64,000 bases of DNA from Merluccius polli (Eukaryota > Chordata > Actinopteri > Gadiformes > Merlucciidae): contig JAOPHQ010001992.1 in NCBI GenBank assembly GCA_030340625.1, positions 62,001-126,000 of the forward strand, written 5' to 3'. Positions 1-12,732 of the stretch are shown here, piece by piece. Position 1 is the stretch's first letter. Each line of letters opens with the position of its first letter. Below the pieces are notes generated by a model. That model was not told the DNA's origin. It worked only from the letters and a program-made list of their open reading frames with translations, and did no database searches. A program made the position numbers and the translations under genes.

Positions 1-1488
1 GCTGTGTTCTTCATGGACATGTTGACCAGATAATTAAAACAAAATTAGGAATTGACAGTTGAAGCATTTTCACCCAGCCTCTATATCAAGGACCAACAAC
101 TCAGACTGAGTTGTTGGTCAAACCAGTGCATGATCACCCCACCGTTTTACTCGTTGATATTCATCAGAAGATGCTTAACGGTCCACATTGTGTCACTTGT
201 AAAGCTGTCAAAGTGTTCCCATCTCAACTGTTTTCACTAAAGTATGTGTTATCCTTTGCTGTTGTGTTCAAGGTCAAACAAACCTCAGTGAGCACTCGGT
301 AATGGAGCAGAAGCGGGGGGGGGGGGGGGGGGGGGGGGTTAAGCATCGTCCACTTTGTTTATCAAGAACTTCATGTGTCCAGGAGAGCTATGTGCTATTT
401 TGGAGAAAAACTTGTTCTATGCAAATCCTATTCTTATTCTTCTTATTAATATTATATTATTATTATTAAGTATTGTTATGCTTTTTTTCTAGACTCTCTC
501 CATACATCATGTTGTGTTCAGTATGGCCATTCTTTTAATAAAAAACAAAGCAAATGAAAACACTACGTCTTGGCTCTAGTTATTCCTCTCATCTATATGA
601 TGATACATTCAGCAGTGACTGTTCATTGTGCATGTTCAATGGAAAAAAACACCTAAGCACATTAGTCACAGGAAGAAGGTTGTGGCAGAACTGACTTCAA
701 CACAAGGCTTCCTGTGATGACTTTGACAGCGCTACCCCCTCACTAGAGGAAAGGGCTTCCAGAGCACTTAAGAAATATACACCTTATGTGTCATCTTGCT
801 TCTCGGTTTTAAAGCTCCTTTTTGAAATGGATGTGAGCATTCAAATAGCATTCATCAACAGCTTTCAGGTAATGGTTTTAGTTGTCAAGTGTATATAGGC
901 CTAGGCCCTTGTAAGTGAAATGGGTTTACCACTTAGGTCGTGGTTGTATCTATAGGTCTGCTGTGTATGTTGACACGGAATGAAACACTTAAGAAATATT
1001 CAGAGTAAACTGGAAAGGGACATATGACAATTGAGTAGCACTTGTTCTGTTCACATGTCTCGAATGAGTGTGTTTGAGGACAATGCTATTAATATATACA
1101 TGTTATATACAAGGGCAAAAGTGTGAGTCACACATTGGGGAGGCGACCCATCTGATCATTTCACAAGCCTTGAATGAGTCTTGCGAATTGCGAATGCTAT
1201 TTATACATTATTATACGTTATATACAAGGGCAAAATAGTGAGTCACGCCTTTGGGGGCGGGGGGGGGGGGGGGGGGGGGGGGTGAGTGTGGGGTCCAAAT
1301 TACATAAACCCTATGTTAACATTGAGCCCACCATGTATTCCACAATGTCTGGGAGTACAGCTTAAGCCACACAGAGATGCACTTAAACTTTAAATGGTGA
1401 AAGAACCGGCCAGGCGCTGCCACTTCATCTGTCAGATTCTGCCCCATAGTTGCATGTGTGCATTTCTCCATTTGGTTTGTAATCAGTC

Positions 1489-1528
<40 letters not shown>

Positions 1529-2001
1529 CATTATTATTTACATTATTATTATTATTATTATTATTATGATTATGATTATTATTATTATTATTATTATTAA
1601 TAATAATAATAATAATAATAATAGGCTACTGTTACAGTTGGCTATAACTGAGTTGGTCACTATCTTTTTTATTCAGTGTTCAGATGTGAAAAGAAGAGGG
1701 GACTAGGCTTTCAGAACCCACACACATTTATAAATATAACTTATTCAACTCTCAACTCTGATTCATTGTTTTTCGTAAACAAAACATAAATTAAATAAAC
1801 GATATAGCATTTTTTTAAACAGAATCCATAAAATCCATAAAAAGGGGCTAAAAGCTCCTACATTGATCAGCCATTCAATTGCATTCATCACACGTCTCTG
1901 TGAACATGGTCTGTCCCCCCCTCCTGTCCCGAGTCCTGCTCCACAGACCACCTCCACAGACCGGAGATGACATCATGCCCCCCCCCACGGCAGGCTGCCC
2001 C
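1..2001. other. Intergenic, 3' of cd40lg; simple repeats only
   Basis: I see no gene here. There are poly-G runs near 316-338 and 1258-1282. A compound GAT/TTA microsatellite lies at about 1486-1622. A block of about 80 bp occurs twice, near 1060-1130 and 1165-1250. The stretch at about 1310-1440 is an inverted, diverged copy of the sequence at 57484-57600, so it is a dispersed repeat. The long Ile, Asp and Asn reading frames are products of the trinucleotide repeat. Confidence 0.6.
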
Positions 2002-5000
2002 TTACAGCTTATACATTCCACACGTGGTGGCTCCTATGTCGTAGTCCACCCACGTGGCGTTCTCCACCCACACGCCCAGCAGCTCCCCCGCTTGCAGGCG
2101 CAGCACCTGTCCCTGCGAGGCGGTGCACTGGCCCTTGGTGCGGCCCCCCAGGCTGCAGTAGGCCTTCATCACGTCCCGGGGCTCCCCCGCCGCGCTGGGC
2201 TTCAGCCGCACCGCGCTGAGCAGGGGGAGGCCCGGCGCGCCCCCCCTGGAGAAGCTGACCCTGGCGTAGACGTAGTAGTCCCCGGCCTGCTTGACCTTCA
2301 GCCAGCTGGGCCACTGGTAGTCCACGTTCCTCCGCAGGGAGTGGTCCATGTTCCACTGCAGGTACTGCACTGCGAGGGGGGAAGCGCAGAGAGGAGGTCA
2401 TATAACAAAGTGTGCTCTTTTTACGTTTGCTTTTATTTTTTGGCTGGAGAGGTCTTTTCACCGGTCTAAAAATTAATACACTAGTAATAAGGTAACGTTG
2501 CCAGGACGTTACTAAGATCATCTCTATTTACTGGAGTAATAAGGTAACGTTGCCATGTCGTTATAAGATCGTCTCTATTTACTGGAGTAATAAGGTAACG
2601 TTGCCATGTCGTTACTAAGATCGTCTCTATTTACTGGAGTAATAAGGTAACGTTGCCATGTCGTTACTAAGATCGTCTCTATTTACTGGAGTAATAAGGT
2701 AACGTTGCCATGTCGTTACTAAGATCGTCTCTATTTACTGGAGTAATAAGGTAACGTTGCCATGTCGTTACTAAGATCGTCTCTATTTACTGGAGTAATA
2801 AGGTAACGTTGCCATGTCGTTACTAAGGTCGTCTCTATTTACTGGAGTAATAAGGTAACGTTGCCATGTCGTTACTAAGATCGCCTCTATTTACTGGAGT
2901 AATAAGGTAACGTTGCCATGTCGTTACTAAGGTCGTCTCTATTTACTGGAGTAATAAGGTAACGTTGCCATGTCGTTACTAAGATCGTCTTTATTTACTG
3001 GAGTAATAAGGTAACGTTGCCATGTCGTTACTAAGATCATCTCTATTTACTGGAGTAATAATGTAACGTCTGCATTCCATATAAATCTCATGTTACGCTA
3101 CATGTATAGGGAAGATTCGTCTTGAGCAAATTAACTTCAACATCACACATTATCCGCAACATATATATTCTTATATTGATTTAAATTTGAGAGAAAATAA
3201 ACGTTTTTCACAGATAGATAGACTAGCCTCTTTTCCACTTAAAGTGCACCAGATCGATGCATTTAAATGTTAAATGCATGCCCCCGGACCACTTGGTTTA
3301 CAGGCACACACAAAGTAGTGCGAGCTAAAAGTTGTAGGCCTACTTTTGAGACAGAATTGCCCCCACAATATGAATCAACACTAGCCTAGAAATCTAGACG
3401 CCCCTAGCGGCAGCAAATTTAATTTGCAGCCAGGGGGTTCTAGCACTTCTCCCTCGTTGTTCTGTGCTGGAAACAGAAAATCTGTCAGACCAATCACAGC
3501 GTGAGGGGCGGAGTCGGAAGCCGGGCTACCATGACGACAGAGTTGCGACGGTTCCGTGTTAGAGGGAAACAATGGCTGCTGCTGCTGGCGAACAGCTGTC
3601 TTTCGACTCGGCTTTGGCCGCGACTCTTCAAGACTTGAAGTTAACATTTTATTTCACTATTCTTCCACAATCCACCATACGGAACACTTCCCCATGGACT
3701 AATTTCCGTCGCTCTGACTACGTCACCTTCTTCGTTGCTCTGATTGGTTGTAGCGCTATCCTATTGCGTGCAGAGGGAACTTGAAAGACAACCGTTTATC
3801 CCGTCCACACTGCCAATGGAGCAGTGCCAGACCCGACATCTTTCTGATGTGGGTCTGGCTTGCCAGGCTAAATCAACACCCTTATATTGTATTGATTCCC
3901 AAGTGGCCCCCACGTCGTGCGTTATTTTTCGATATAGCACACCTCTTCGTGGATTAGCCTATCCCTTACGCATGAACACTTCGCGGAGGCTCAGGGGGGT
4001 TTGCCTCCGCGAAAACATAGAAGACGCGGTCTTCCTGGCGGCTGCCTCCTACCGGGCTTTCTGCCTTTACCCTAACCTAAGTAGGCCTAGTTGTGTTTCC
4101 TACACCTAACCAAACCTACCCACCTAACATTTATTTTTAAAGATAAAATAAAACAAATGAAAATGCTTAACTAAAATAATTCTAAGTCTTAAGTCTAAAA
4201 AATGAATGCGGAACACCTAGCTCCCGTTGGACCCGTGCACCACCACGACCCTGCGGGTGTTTGGTCGCCCTTTATACAGCCTTACTTCCTACTTTCTGGC
4301 AGTTAAACTTCAGTAACCAATAACGATCCGTTGTATTATTAGATGAACGACCGTCTGATAGTTGTGCTACCGACTCATATGTTTTAATGCATTTCAGTTC
4401 CTTACTTGCTGCCTTGTCTGTGGCTCTGTGCGGCGGCGGCGGCGGCTTGACGGTCATGCTGGCCATGGCTATGTGTGATGCTTTCTCTGAGCGTCTCTCG
4501 GAGGAGCGGGCGGATGCTGCGGGGAACAACAGACGAAGAAACATGCTGTAAAAACATGTTGTGAAACATGTTGTAAAAAAACATGTTAACGATGATGACG
4601 ATGTTAATGAAAGAAAAAAACAAAGTGGACCTACGTTTTGCCTCGCCGTTGGAATTAGCAGACTCCAGCGCAGAGGGCTAACAGAAGTGATCCGCAATAA
4701 GACGATGTATTTAATATTGTCATTTTCATGAAAACAGCACCATTTTTTTTTTTTCCAAAAAAACAGCAATTGGATAAGTCATTACGGTCCTTAAATGGTC
4801 ATGTTTCTCTATTAAGCAAAAGACATGAATCCAATTTGCACTTTGCAAACCTCTAATTATTGTATGTTTAAACACATTAATAGAATCATGTAGGCTCATA
4901 ATAAAGTATTAAAAGGCAATTAAACGATCCACGGCATTTAGGCTTTTTTAATGGTCATTGTAGACCTATAAACATAGTGGACTATTATGATGATTACCAG

Positions 5001-5275
5001 TATTGGCATCAATGCTAAAATTGTAAATTGTTAAAAAAAAATAATAATAATAAAATTTAAAAAACATCTTTGAATGAATGTACCAAAAAGGTGGTGGTTA
5101 CCCTTCTGTCAGTGAACAGATAGAAGAATCCGCCGACAGACAGCAGCAGGTGGAGAGCCACGACCCCCACTAGCACGCGGACCACCGCCCGGTTCTGGCC
5201 CGATTCTGGGGCTCGCAGGCTGAGGCGCGTCGGTACCGGCGGTGGAAACCCGCTGGTCTGGTAGGTGTTTATCAT
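2002..5275 (-). CDS. cd40lg: CD40 ligand (TNF superfamily member 5), complete, 4 exons
   Basis: This is a type II membrane cytokine expected to bind CD40 on antigen-presenting and B cells. The minus-strand exons are 5275-5102, 4677-4635, 4516-4406 and 2369-2002. The phases 0, 1, 1 agree and give 231 aa. The N-terminus MINTYQTS resembles the MIETYNQTS start of mammalian CD40LG. Residues 30-54 are a hydrophobic signal anchor followed by TDRR. Exons 2 and 3 form a Ser/Arg-rich stalk. Exon 4 is the TNF homology domain: YLQWN at its start, GDYYVYARVSF as the conserved strand, and CGMYKL at the very end (compare FGLLKL in mammals). The ATG was chosen because it gives this cytosolic start. The last intron holds a 52-bp minisatellite and a hAT-type MITE. 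Synteny with vgll1 and adgrg4 supports CD40LG over other TNF ligands. Expression cannot be judged. Confidence 0.88.
2478..3065. repeat. 52-bp minisatellite in cd40lg intron 3
   Basis: About eleven head-to-tail copies of a 52-bp unit containing GGTAACGTTGCCATGTCGTT are present. Copies differ by only a few substitutions, and one early copy is shorter. This suggests recent expansion. It should be variable in length between individuals. Confidence 0.95.
3382..3870. mobile_element. Non-autonomous hAT-like element in cd40lg intron 3
   Basis: The element starts TAGCCTAGAAATCTAGAC and ends with the complement of TAGCCTGGCAAGCCAGAC, an imperfect terminal inverted repeat. It is flanked on both sides by AATCAACAC (3373-3381 and 3871-3879), consistent with an 8-9 bp target duplication. 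It encodes no transposase. An apparent reading frame starting at 3572 lies inside it and I do not count it as a gene. Confidence 0.8.
3880..4405. other. Remaining cd40lg intron 3 sequence
   Basis: This is intron between the hAT-like element and exon 3. I see nothing recognisable beyond AT-rich, locally GC-rich repeat-like sequence. Confidence 0.5.
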
Positions 5276-5419
5276 GGTGGTGGTGGTGGTGGTGGTGGAG
5301 AGGTGCTCTTACCATGCACCTTCTGCTGGGTTCACAGCTTGATCTCTTACACTTCCTTACAGTGTGTCACTTTTCACAAGTTCACACTTGTTGTGTGTGT
5401 GTGTTTATGTGTAGGCTGT

Positions 5420-5450
<31 letters not shown>

Positions 5451-5460
5451 GGGGGGGCGG
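5271..5460. repeat. GGT, GT and poly-G microsatellites at the cd40lg start
   Basis: A GGT run begins at the cd40lg ATG and continues into its 5' flank. A GT tract and a poly-G run follow. On the gene strand the first tract reads ACC repeats directly before the start codon. Confidence 0.85.
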
Positions 5461-5685
5461 TCTGTTCCTGCGTGCGTCTGTTGATTACTCCCGACCCCAC
5501 CGTTTTGAAAGTGTTTGTGGTAGTAAGTAATTATCTAGTGGGGTTTTGTTTGTTTTGCATTAGACATTTTCAGAATGAATAACTAGTAAAGATACAAAAA
5601 GACAAAAAACTTTAAAAAAGTCAACACCACAAATCAACAATAACATATCACTCTGATATACAAATAGCCTATCAGGGCTATTCAA

Positions 5686-6735
5686 CTACTTTCTTATGAG
5701 GGCCAGAATATTGAAATTGAAAATGAAGGGGGGCCGGAAAAATCACTCAAGCACTACACATATATACTGTGCATTAAGAGGGTTTATTCACAATTTGTTT
5801 ATCTTACACAAAATAGAGCAGTAAGTCCATACATTTCTACATAGACCTGCGTTATTCTTCATGTATTTTATTTCAATATCACTTCACCTCAAAATATAAA
5901 TTCAAAACGTTCATTAATGTGGCAGATCGAAGGACATTAATTATTTTAACATTGAACCTGTACAAATCTGCTACAAGTACTCTTATTATTCATTTCATTC
6001 ATATTTTTCAATTAAACAATCAAAATAAATGGCCTCAGTCATAAATCAATATAGCAACAAGTGATCGTGTTATTAACAACAGAAATGGCCAGATATATCA
6101 ATACATCAACAACTGATCATTATTCAGATTTATAACAGAAGTCCAAGCCCATCCTCTCTAAGAATCGGCATCACCTCTGCTTGTTTTAACTTAATTGTTT
6201 ATCTTGTTTTAACTTATCCAAAAGGGTTTCCAATGCATTTGTTGCAAGAGCTTCGACTCTTCTGATTGTCGTCGCGTCGGACAACGAAATGATGTTGTTT
6301 CTCCACCCATCACCTCTAACTACATCTTCGAGGACCGCTAGCGTGCGGTCTGTCACCGTCTCTCTATCTGTGAAGGCTTTCTGTCCCCCGGAGTCCGCGC
6401 ACCCCCCGCTGCGTTCAGCTGCAGCGAGTGACACGTGCTTCTCAGGTTTTTGGTCCCACATTACTAAAATAGATATTTCACAGGCCACTCCTCGTTGAAT
6501 TGTCGATTTTCATTGTCTACCTTTAGCCTTTTTTTAAAAATATATTTTTACTACTCCAAACTTTTTTGCAACAGCAGAGACGGACGTCTGCGCTCTGCAC
6601 GGAGCGCGTGCAGGATCATGTGCGGGTCGCGCCCCCATTTACAGCTTTTTTTTTTCCCGGGGAAATTGTGATTGTTGATGTTGTAGCCTAATACATATTT
6701 TTGCGGGCCGGATGTTGCCTACGGACCGCCAGCTT
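5686..6735 (-). mobile_element. hAT-type transposon remnant with a transposase fragment
   Basis: The block opens with CAGGGCTATTCAACTAC and a GGGCCAG motif and closes with GCGGGCCGGATG, like GTF2IRD2/ZBED-type hAT elements. A minus-strand frame at 6488-6186 (about 100 aa) contains LSDATTIRRVEALATNALE, resembling the helix before the first catalytic region of Charlie-like hAT transposases. The catalytic core is missing. I did not find a secure target duplication. Confidence 0.55.
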
Positions 6736-6935
6736 GAATCAATTAAGATTCAATATATATGCCTATGATTCAATTCAAACATTTCACACACCTTTGTGAC
6801 ACATTTAATAAACTCAGACCACGTGTGGCGTAACTATCGGTAAGCAGGTACTCCAGTCGCTACGGGCCCCAGCCAATCAGGGGGCCCGTCAGCTTTCAGT
6901 GAGGACCGCCCACAACTATGAATCGAATTTGGGGC

Positions 6936-7333
6936 GCCGGTGTCGTGCCAAAAAGTGATTGTCTGCCAAAAATTGATTGAAGGCCAAATACAGTTACTCA
7001 AAGGTGATTTCTAAATATGACTTGATCTCATTCATAAGCTTCATAATATAAACACTGGAGCTCACAGGACACCTTGGAATTATTTTAAAGGACCATTAAC
7101 ACAAAATAGGCATTTTCACCTGCCAAAAATTGATTGAAGAACAAACGTTAAACTTTCGAAGACACATGCCTTTGCTATAATTACATTATAATACAGTTGT
7201 GTGTATCTGCATATTATAGCCGTTTAATCCAGAGAAAAGGAGACGTTGTTGCGCTACCGCTCAACGGGCTGCTGTGCGCGCTCCCGCGGAAATCAGATTC
7301 TGGCAGACAATCACTTTTTGGCACGACACCGGC
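6936..7333. mobile_element. MITE with 33-bp terminal inverted repeats
   Basis: The left end, GCCGGTGTCGTGCCAAAAAG continuing to 6968, is matched exactly in reverse complement at 7301-7333. The interior has no open frame and is AT-rich. The left flank is a short G run and the right flank a long C run, so target duplications cannot be read. Superfamily not assigned. Confidence 0.75.
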
Positions 7334-8884
7334 CCCCCCCCCCCCCCCCCCGCTCAACAAAATTTTCCGCTAGCACCCCCCCCCCCCCCCCCCCCTATAC
7401 TATTATGGGCCTATACTATTATAGGCCTATACTATTATGTATAATATTGGCATATTACGGTATACATGATGCCATATTTTACTATACTGTTTATTTTATC
7501 CATCTAAATACAAAGTAATGTTTTCGAAATTGTACGTTGAACAGCATTTATAGGCTACTGGTAATATCAAACAATGGTGTCTTGTAAATAAATGTCATAC
7601 TTGCAACAGAATTGCAAGATCTATTATTTTAACTTCTAGGCCTAATTGAATAGTTAAAATAACAAAAGCATATGTGGAAAACATTACACGATTACCCGGT
7701 GTATTGTTAGAGTACTACTTAGGCATACATGACCACATACTTCCTGTTGTAACATATGTGCAACTTTCAGAATAACTCTGAATCACTGATGAACTACTGA
7801 CCTGCTCCAGACAGACAGATAGTAGGCCTAACGAAAGACGAAAAAACAAACAAGACACACTCCCCCTCCACCAATGTTTAATACCATGACTTGTAATCAG
7901 TAATCTTTAATCAGTTTCGACTCACATAGTTTCATTTCGGAAAGCAAAGCAGGCTTTTAAAGTGGCAATCCGAAAGCGGTCCGACGCTACTGGCCCTTCA
8001 CCACGCCTCCATGACAACACCATGAGAGCGGAAGGAGAAGTCTCCAGACAGTGAAACCTTCGCACCATTAGGTGGTTGAAGCGTGGTTTCAGAGGTAAAA
8101 CTAAGCTGCAACTGAGTTGCATGGTGTGAAGCCCTCTGCAACGCACTTGAAACCTTTCTGAAACGGGTTAGCAACAGTTGCAAATCTCCGATCTAAAAAT
8201 ACAATCAAGCTACAATGTTATACTGATGTCACAAGGTGGCAACAAAGAGCTATTTATATTTTTTTTGTTTTGTTTATTGTATTTATTTATTTGGTATTAT
8301 TATTGTTTGTATTATTATTATTAATAGGCATATTATTATTATTATGTTATTATTATTGTTATTATTATTTTCCTTTCATCTAAAGGAGAATGCGCTGACC
8401 GGAGGTGAACTGGTCCATGGTCGTTTAGTCTTTTTAGGTTGTGTTAAAAATGCCGCAAGGAGCCCAGACCACCACACCACCGCAGACGTCCAGCCAGGAA
8501 TTTGTGTCTAAAGGTCTAAAATAATGTGTTTCTTTATGTTTGTGGGTTTTCAACTGTTTGAACTGTTGCATTGTCAACTCAAGTGTCGTATTGTGTTGTT
8601 GGTGTCATTTTCAGAGGTTGTAGATGGAGATGAAGCCGAGTAGAAACTTCTTCTGAAGGTTTGTGAGGAGCTTGCGCTGCTGCTTCTGCCTTCTCTCTGG
8701 TGGTGGTGAGAGGTAAACGACTAAGATGTAGCAACAATATCATGTTATATTTGTATATACTTTGGTTCTATATTTCATTAACTTCATTTCATTTCAAGTG
8801 GCTTATTGACATTGGTCAGTCCTCCATCGTCTAGGAAATGTAGTTGACGGGACATGTCAATTGTCCTGCATGTGAGTGTGTATG
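7334..8884. other. Intergenic stretch without recognised genes
   Basis: Two poly-C runs near 7334-7350 and 7378-7396 begin this region, and a TTA-rich tract lies around 8270-8370. I see no convincing exon on either strand. Confidence 0.5.
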
Positions 8885-9115
8885 TGAACTATGGTGATGA
8901 TCTGTGTGTGATCTGTGATCTATGTGTATGTGATGGTCTATGTGTGATCTGTGATATATATGTGTATGTGATGGTCTATGTGTGATCTGTGATCTATATG
9001 TGTATGTGATGGTCTATGTGTGATCTGTGATATATATGTGTATGTGATGGTCTATGTGTGTGTGATCTGTGATCTGTGTGTATGTGATGATCTATGTGTG
9101 TGCGTGTGTGTGCGG
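8885..9115. repeat. Minisatellite of about 38 bp, GTGATCT-rich
   Basis: Several head-to-tail copies of a unit containing GTGTATGTGATGGTCTATGT are present, with TATATG/TATG length variants. Confidence 0.85.
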
Positions 9116-9522
9116 GCCATTCCATGTGAGCAGAGGGTGTGTGGAATGGACACAATGTTATCTATTGACGTCACGTGAAGTTTACATACCACAGCAGGGT
9201 GTGTAGAAAACATGCAAACAATTCATTCAGTGAATGAAACATGTCCCCAACATTGCTGCTATGTTGGGTTGGTAGCATGTATGCACACCGTGTGAGATCC
9301 AACCTCTGTAGGACCATACTCATCTTCTGATTGGTTATCTGCAGTGCCATGTGACTCACACCTCATCCACATCCAGGAGAGTCCAGTACAGAAAAGATGA
9401 GCACGCTACCCTAACCTTGTTGGTTTCATACAGGACCTCCTCTACTGCTGTATCTACATTCTTCATTGACATTCTTTCGACCCTGTTTCCTTCACTTGAA
9501 GTACAGGTGTTATAGCGCCCAT

Positions 9523-10030
9523 TCAATAACAAAACAGTAAGAAAACATCAATTGCATTATCATTCCTCTTTTTTTTAAAGTCACATATATAGTCTTTGGT
9601 GTATCTCATGTGGAGGCTTTGTGTTTGACCTGGTTCTGGTCTGTCTGAGACTTGGGGCTCAGGGTCAATGTCTATAGCCGGTGCTGGAGTATCCTGAGGG
9701 TCGTCCTCCTCACTGGCTCCGTCCCAACCTCCCCAGTCCTCGTCTGACTGGGGATTCTCCGCCCTTGGCAGGCTGAGGGTTTCTCCCACTTGGCGGTCGA
9801 TATGTCACTCTTTTGGTCAGTGCAAATGAAAGATCACTGGCACGTCGTTTGTTTCCTTCTTCTTGATCACATCCTGCACTATCAGAGGTTGAAGGAGGGG
9901 GTCTTTGGAGGGCAGGTGTGTGTGTGCATGTGCATCTGGACACGAGTCCCTGAGCGGGGGAACTGTTAAGTCCCTCCGTGGGATTGTTCCTCCATGCCAG
10001 TACTGCTCTCCTTGGATCCTCTCTTGCCAT
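9523..10030 (-). mobile_element. Ty3/gypsy retrotransposon fragment (C-terminal integrase region)
   Basis: The minus strand encodes DPRRAVLAWRNNPTEGLNSS, the conserved end of the Ty3/gypsy integrase core, followed by a Pro/Asp/Glu-rich tail near 9790-9523. The frame shifts in between and nothing upstream of the integrase end is recognisable, so this is a dead fragment. No LTR was identified. Confidence 0.7.
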
Positions 10031-11834
10031 CGCTGCCTTCGTTTTGGCTATTTTAACTGCTGACCCAGCCTTGCCATTACTTTGGCTGTGGTGGTACCAG
10101 GCATGCTGCCAGGATTTGTTTCTCTCCCGGTGCTAAGGGGGAGCTTGACCAATACGTGGTGGGGGTGATAAGAAAATAGTGACTCATGACTCATGACTTC
10201 AGAGTAACTTCATAAGGAAGTTCTTGTTGTTTCTTTTAATAAAAGCAGATATGGCACATAGTACATTCAAGTCAAGTCGAATTTGTCCTTAACTTTGTCC
10301 TCAGAGGGGCAATTGGTGAAGAATTCGATACAAATGCAGTTTTTAATTGAATTTGGCCAATGAATATTCAACAAAATAGCTATATGGCTAATATAAGTTA
10401 CCACAAGGCAATGTCAAAAACATCTGTCACGTGCAGGTGAAACACTTCAGCGCCGGACAGCATCCATACTTTCAGCAATAATGACAATACATCCAAAATG
10501 TGACAACAACAAGTGCATAATCAGACAACCGTGCATGGTAATAATGTTTCGGATGAAATGGCTATCACAAAGTCAGAAATGAAATGAATAGTATCAAAAG
10601 TGCAGCTGCAATGAGATGTGCAATGTATTTAGCCTCTGCCTGTTAACTGTGCATACACTTGTACAACAAACTGGCTATCATCACAATCTTAGTGATTATA
10701 TTTCTATTGCAAACACAAATAATTCAAGTCAATTCAAAAGATATTGGTTATATTACTGTGAGTTTCACAGAGGCGTCATCGATAGGACAAACACCGGTGT
10801 CGCTCATAACACTCATTCTGGGTCTGTTATGACCCCGCCGCGTCATTTTATTTTGGAACAGGCAAAAGCTTTTATAATGATGCGCATTGCATAGTAACAC
10901 CATAGTTTGAGTATTGCTTCGCACAAACAAGTATCGGCAGCAGAGATTGGCGTTGGGTGGAGGGGGGAGTAGAAGAAAACATTAGGAGCAAAACCATGAG
11001 TTTATTCATTCATTTAGTCTATAATGGAGACATGAAAGCAGATACAAATTAAAGAAAAAGAAAAGAAAAGAGAACTGGGTTGGTAGTCTGACTGGATCGC
11101 CTGGCGAGTCGTGACATGAGGTTTATTCAGGTAGCATACTCAATGCAAAACCGTAGTGTACGCAGATATAAGTAGTGTCATCAGAGTGGCTTTACTTTGG
11201 TTGTTCCACCGTCCGCCATTTCCACTACTGGGGATAGCTAATGGGGATAGATACCGATAGCTACCAGATAAACAAAAGCTATTCCTCCTGGTTTGGTTGC
11301 ACATGCAATGGTTGACGCATTTTCTTTGTGCCGTAAAGTGAGCCTTCATTTTTCCCTGGAGATCGTACCCGGTGGCAGACAGAGCTGCATAGTGAAAGGC
11401 TTATAGGGAAGCTAAGGGAACCAATCTAAACGCTGATGGTGTCATTATTCTGTAGCCATTACACTGTGCAATCAACATTTACTTCATATTGTTACGATAA
11501 AGCAAAAAACTTGTCTACAGGACTTACAGGACTAAATAAAATGAAAAACCCAACCTAAAAATCCACTTAGCCAGTCCAGGACTATAGAGTTGTAATGTGC
11601 TGCAGTTTTCTAGTAATCATAGCCTATAGGATGAAGTGGGATTTGTCTGCATAGTGACTCTTCCCATGTTGATCTGGTATCAATCAATAGTTACAGGCTG
11701 GCGGCTCTATTCACATTGCCCACAGAGTGTTTATTCAATGTTCGGTGGCAAATTGGCAAACGAGTGGAAAAACAGGGACGTTTCACATTCACATGGTGCA
11801 TGCATGTGTTTAACCATTGCAAGGCATGCCAGCC
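10031..11834. other. Intergenic stretch, no gene seen
   Basis: I see only short open frames without family resemblance and no clear repeat structure. Confidence 0.5.
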
Positions 11835-12274
11835 TCATGGAGTATAACAGAAGATGAGGTCATACACCTCCTTGCCAGGTGGCGAGGAGGTGTGTGAGGC
11901 GCAACGGTACACAGGTGCATTGTGGGAAAGCTGGAAGCCGGGCGAGCGGTTGTTGCGGCTGCTGCTCCGTTGGGTGGGGATGCCATGAGGCCGGTCGCTA
12001 CACTTGACGAAGGCTACGAAGCACGCATTAAACTGCAAAATTAAAAATTAAAATATGAGCATGGCATTACCAGTGTCAGGGTTAGGGGTTCCATCCCCAC
12101 TGGGGGTGCTCATGCTAATAATGCAGTGATCTCAAAAGGCGGGGCGCAGGAGCAAGCAACCATCTGTATGTAGAAAATGTATACGTAATTGTGTTAACTA
12201 CATACAAAACTTTGTATGCAAAAGTTGCAAAAAACCCAAAATGCGTCAATAAATGTAGGATTGCAAGTTAGACA

Positions 12275-12732
12275 GCCTCACCTCACCCATGTGTCCTCCC
12301 ATCCCACCCTGCCCAGCCTCGCCTCACCCATGTGTCCTCCCCCCCCGCCCCACCCAGCCTCACCTCATCCATGCGTCCTCCCCTTCACCCCACCAAGCCT
12401 CACCTCATCCATGCGTCCTCCCCCCCCGCCCCACCCAGCCTCACCTCACCCATGCGTCCTCCCCTTCACCCCACCAAGCCTCACCTCACCCATGCGTCCT
12501 CCCCCCCGCCCCACCCAGCCTCACCTCATCCATGCGTCCTCCCCCCCCCGCCCCACCCAGCCTCACCTCATCCATGCGTCCTCCCCTTCACCCCACCAAG
12601 CCTCACCTCACCCATGCGTCCTCCCCCCCCGCCCCACCCAGCCTCACCTCATCCATGCGTCCTCCCCTTCACCCCACCCAGCCTCGCCTCACCCATGCGT
12701 CCTCCCCCCCCGCCCCACCCAGCCTCGCCTCA
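12275..12732. repeat. 40-42 bp minisatellite in intron 3 of the opsin pseudogene
   Basis: About eleven units contain CCTCACCTCATCCATGCGTC followed by a variable C run. The array abuts the exon 3 donor at 12733, and each unit carries, on the gene strand, a copy of the donor-like AGGTGAGG. Confidence 0.92.

Noticed and set aside
1394..1706. Poly-Asp, poly-Ile and poly-Asn frames
   Set aside because: They are translations of GAT and TTA microsatellites.
3572..4109. Plus-strand frames starting MAAAAGEQ and MVVALSYC
   Set aside because: They lie in or run out of the hAT-like MITE inside the cd40lg intron and show no family resemblance.
9523..10030. Possible host gene with a Pro/Asp-rich tail
   Set aside because: The conserved WRNNPTEG part shows it is the end of a gypsy integrase, with a frame change.
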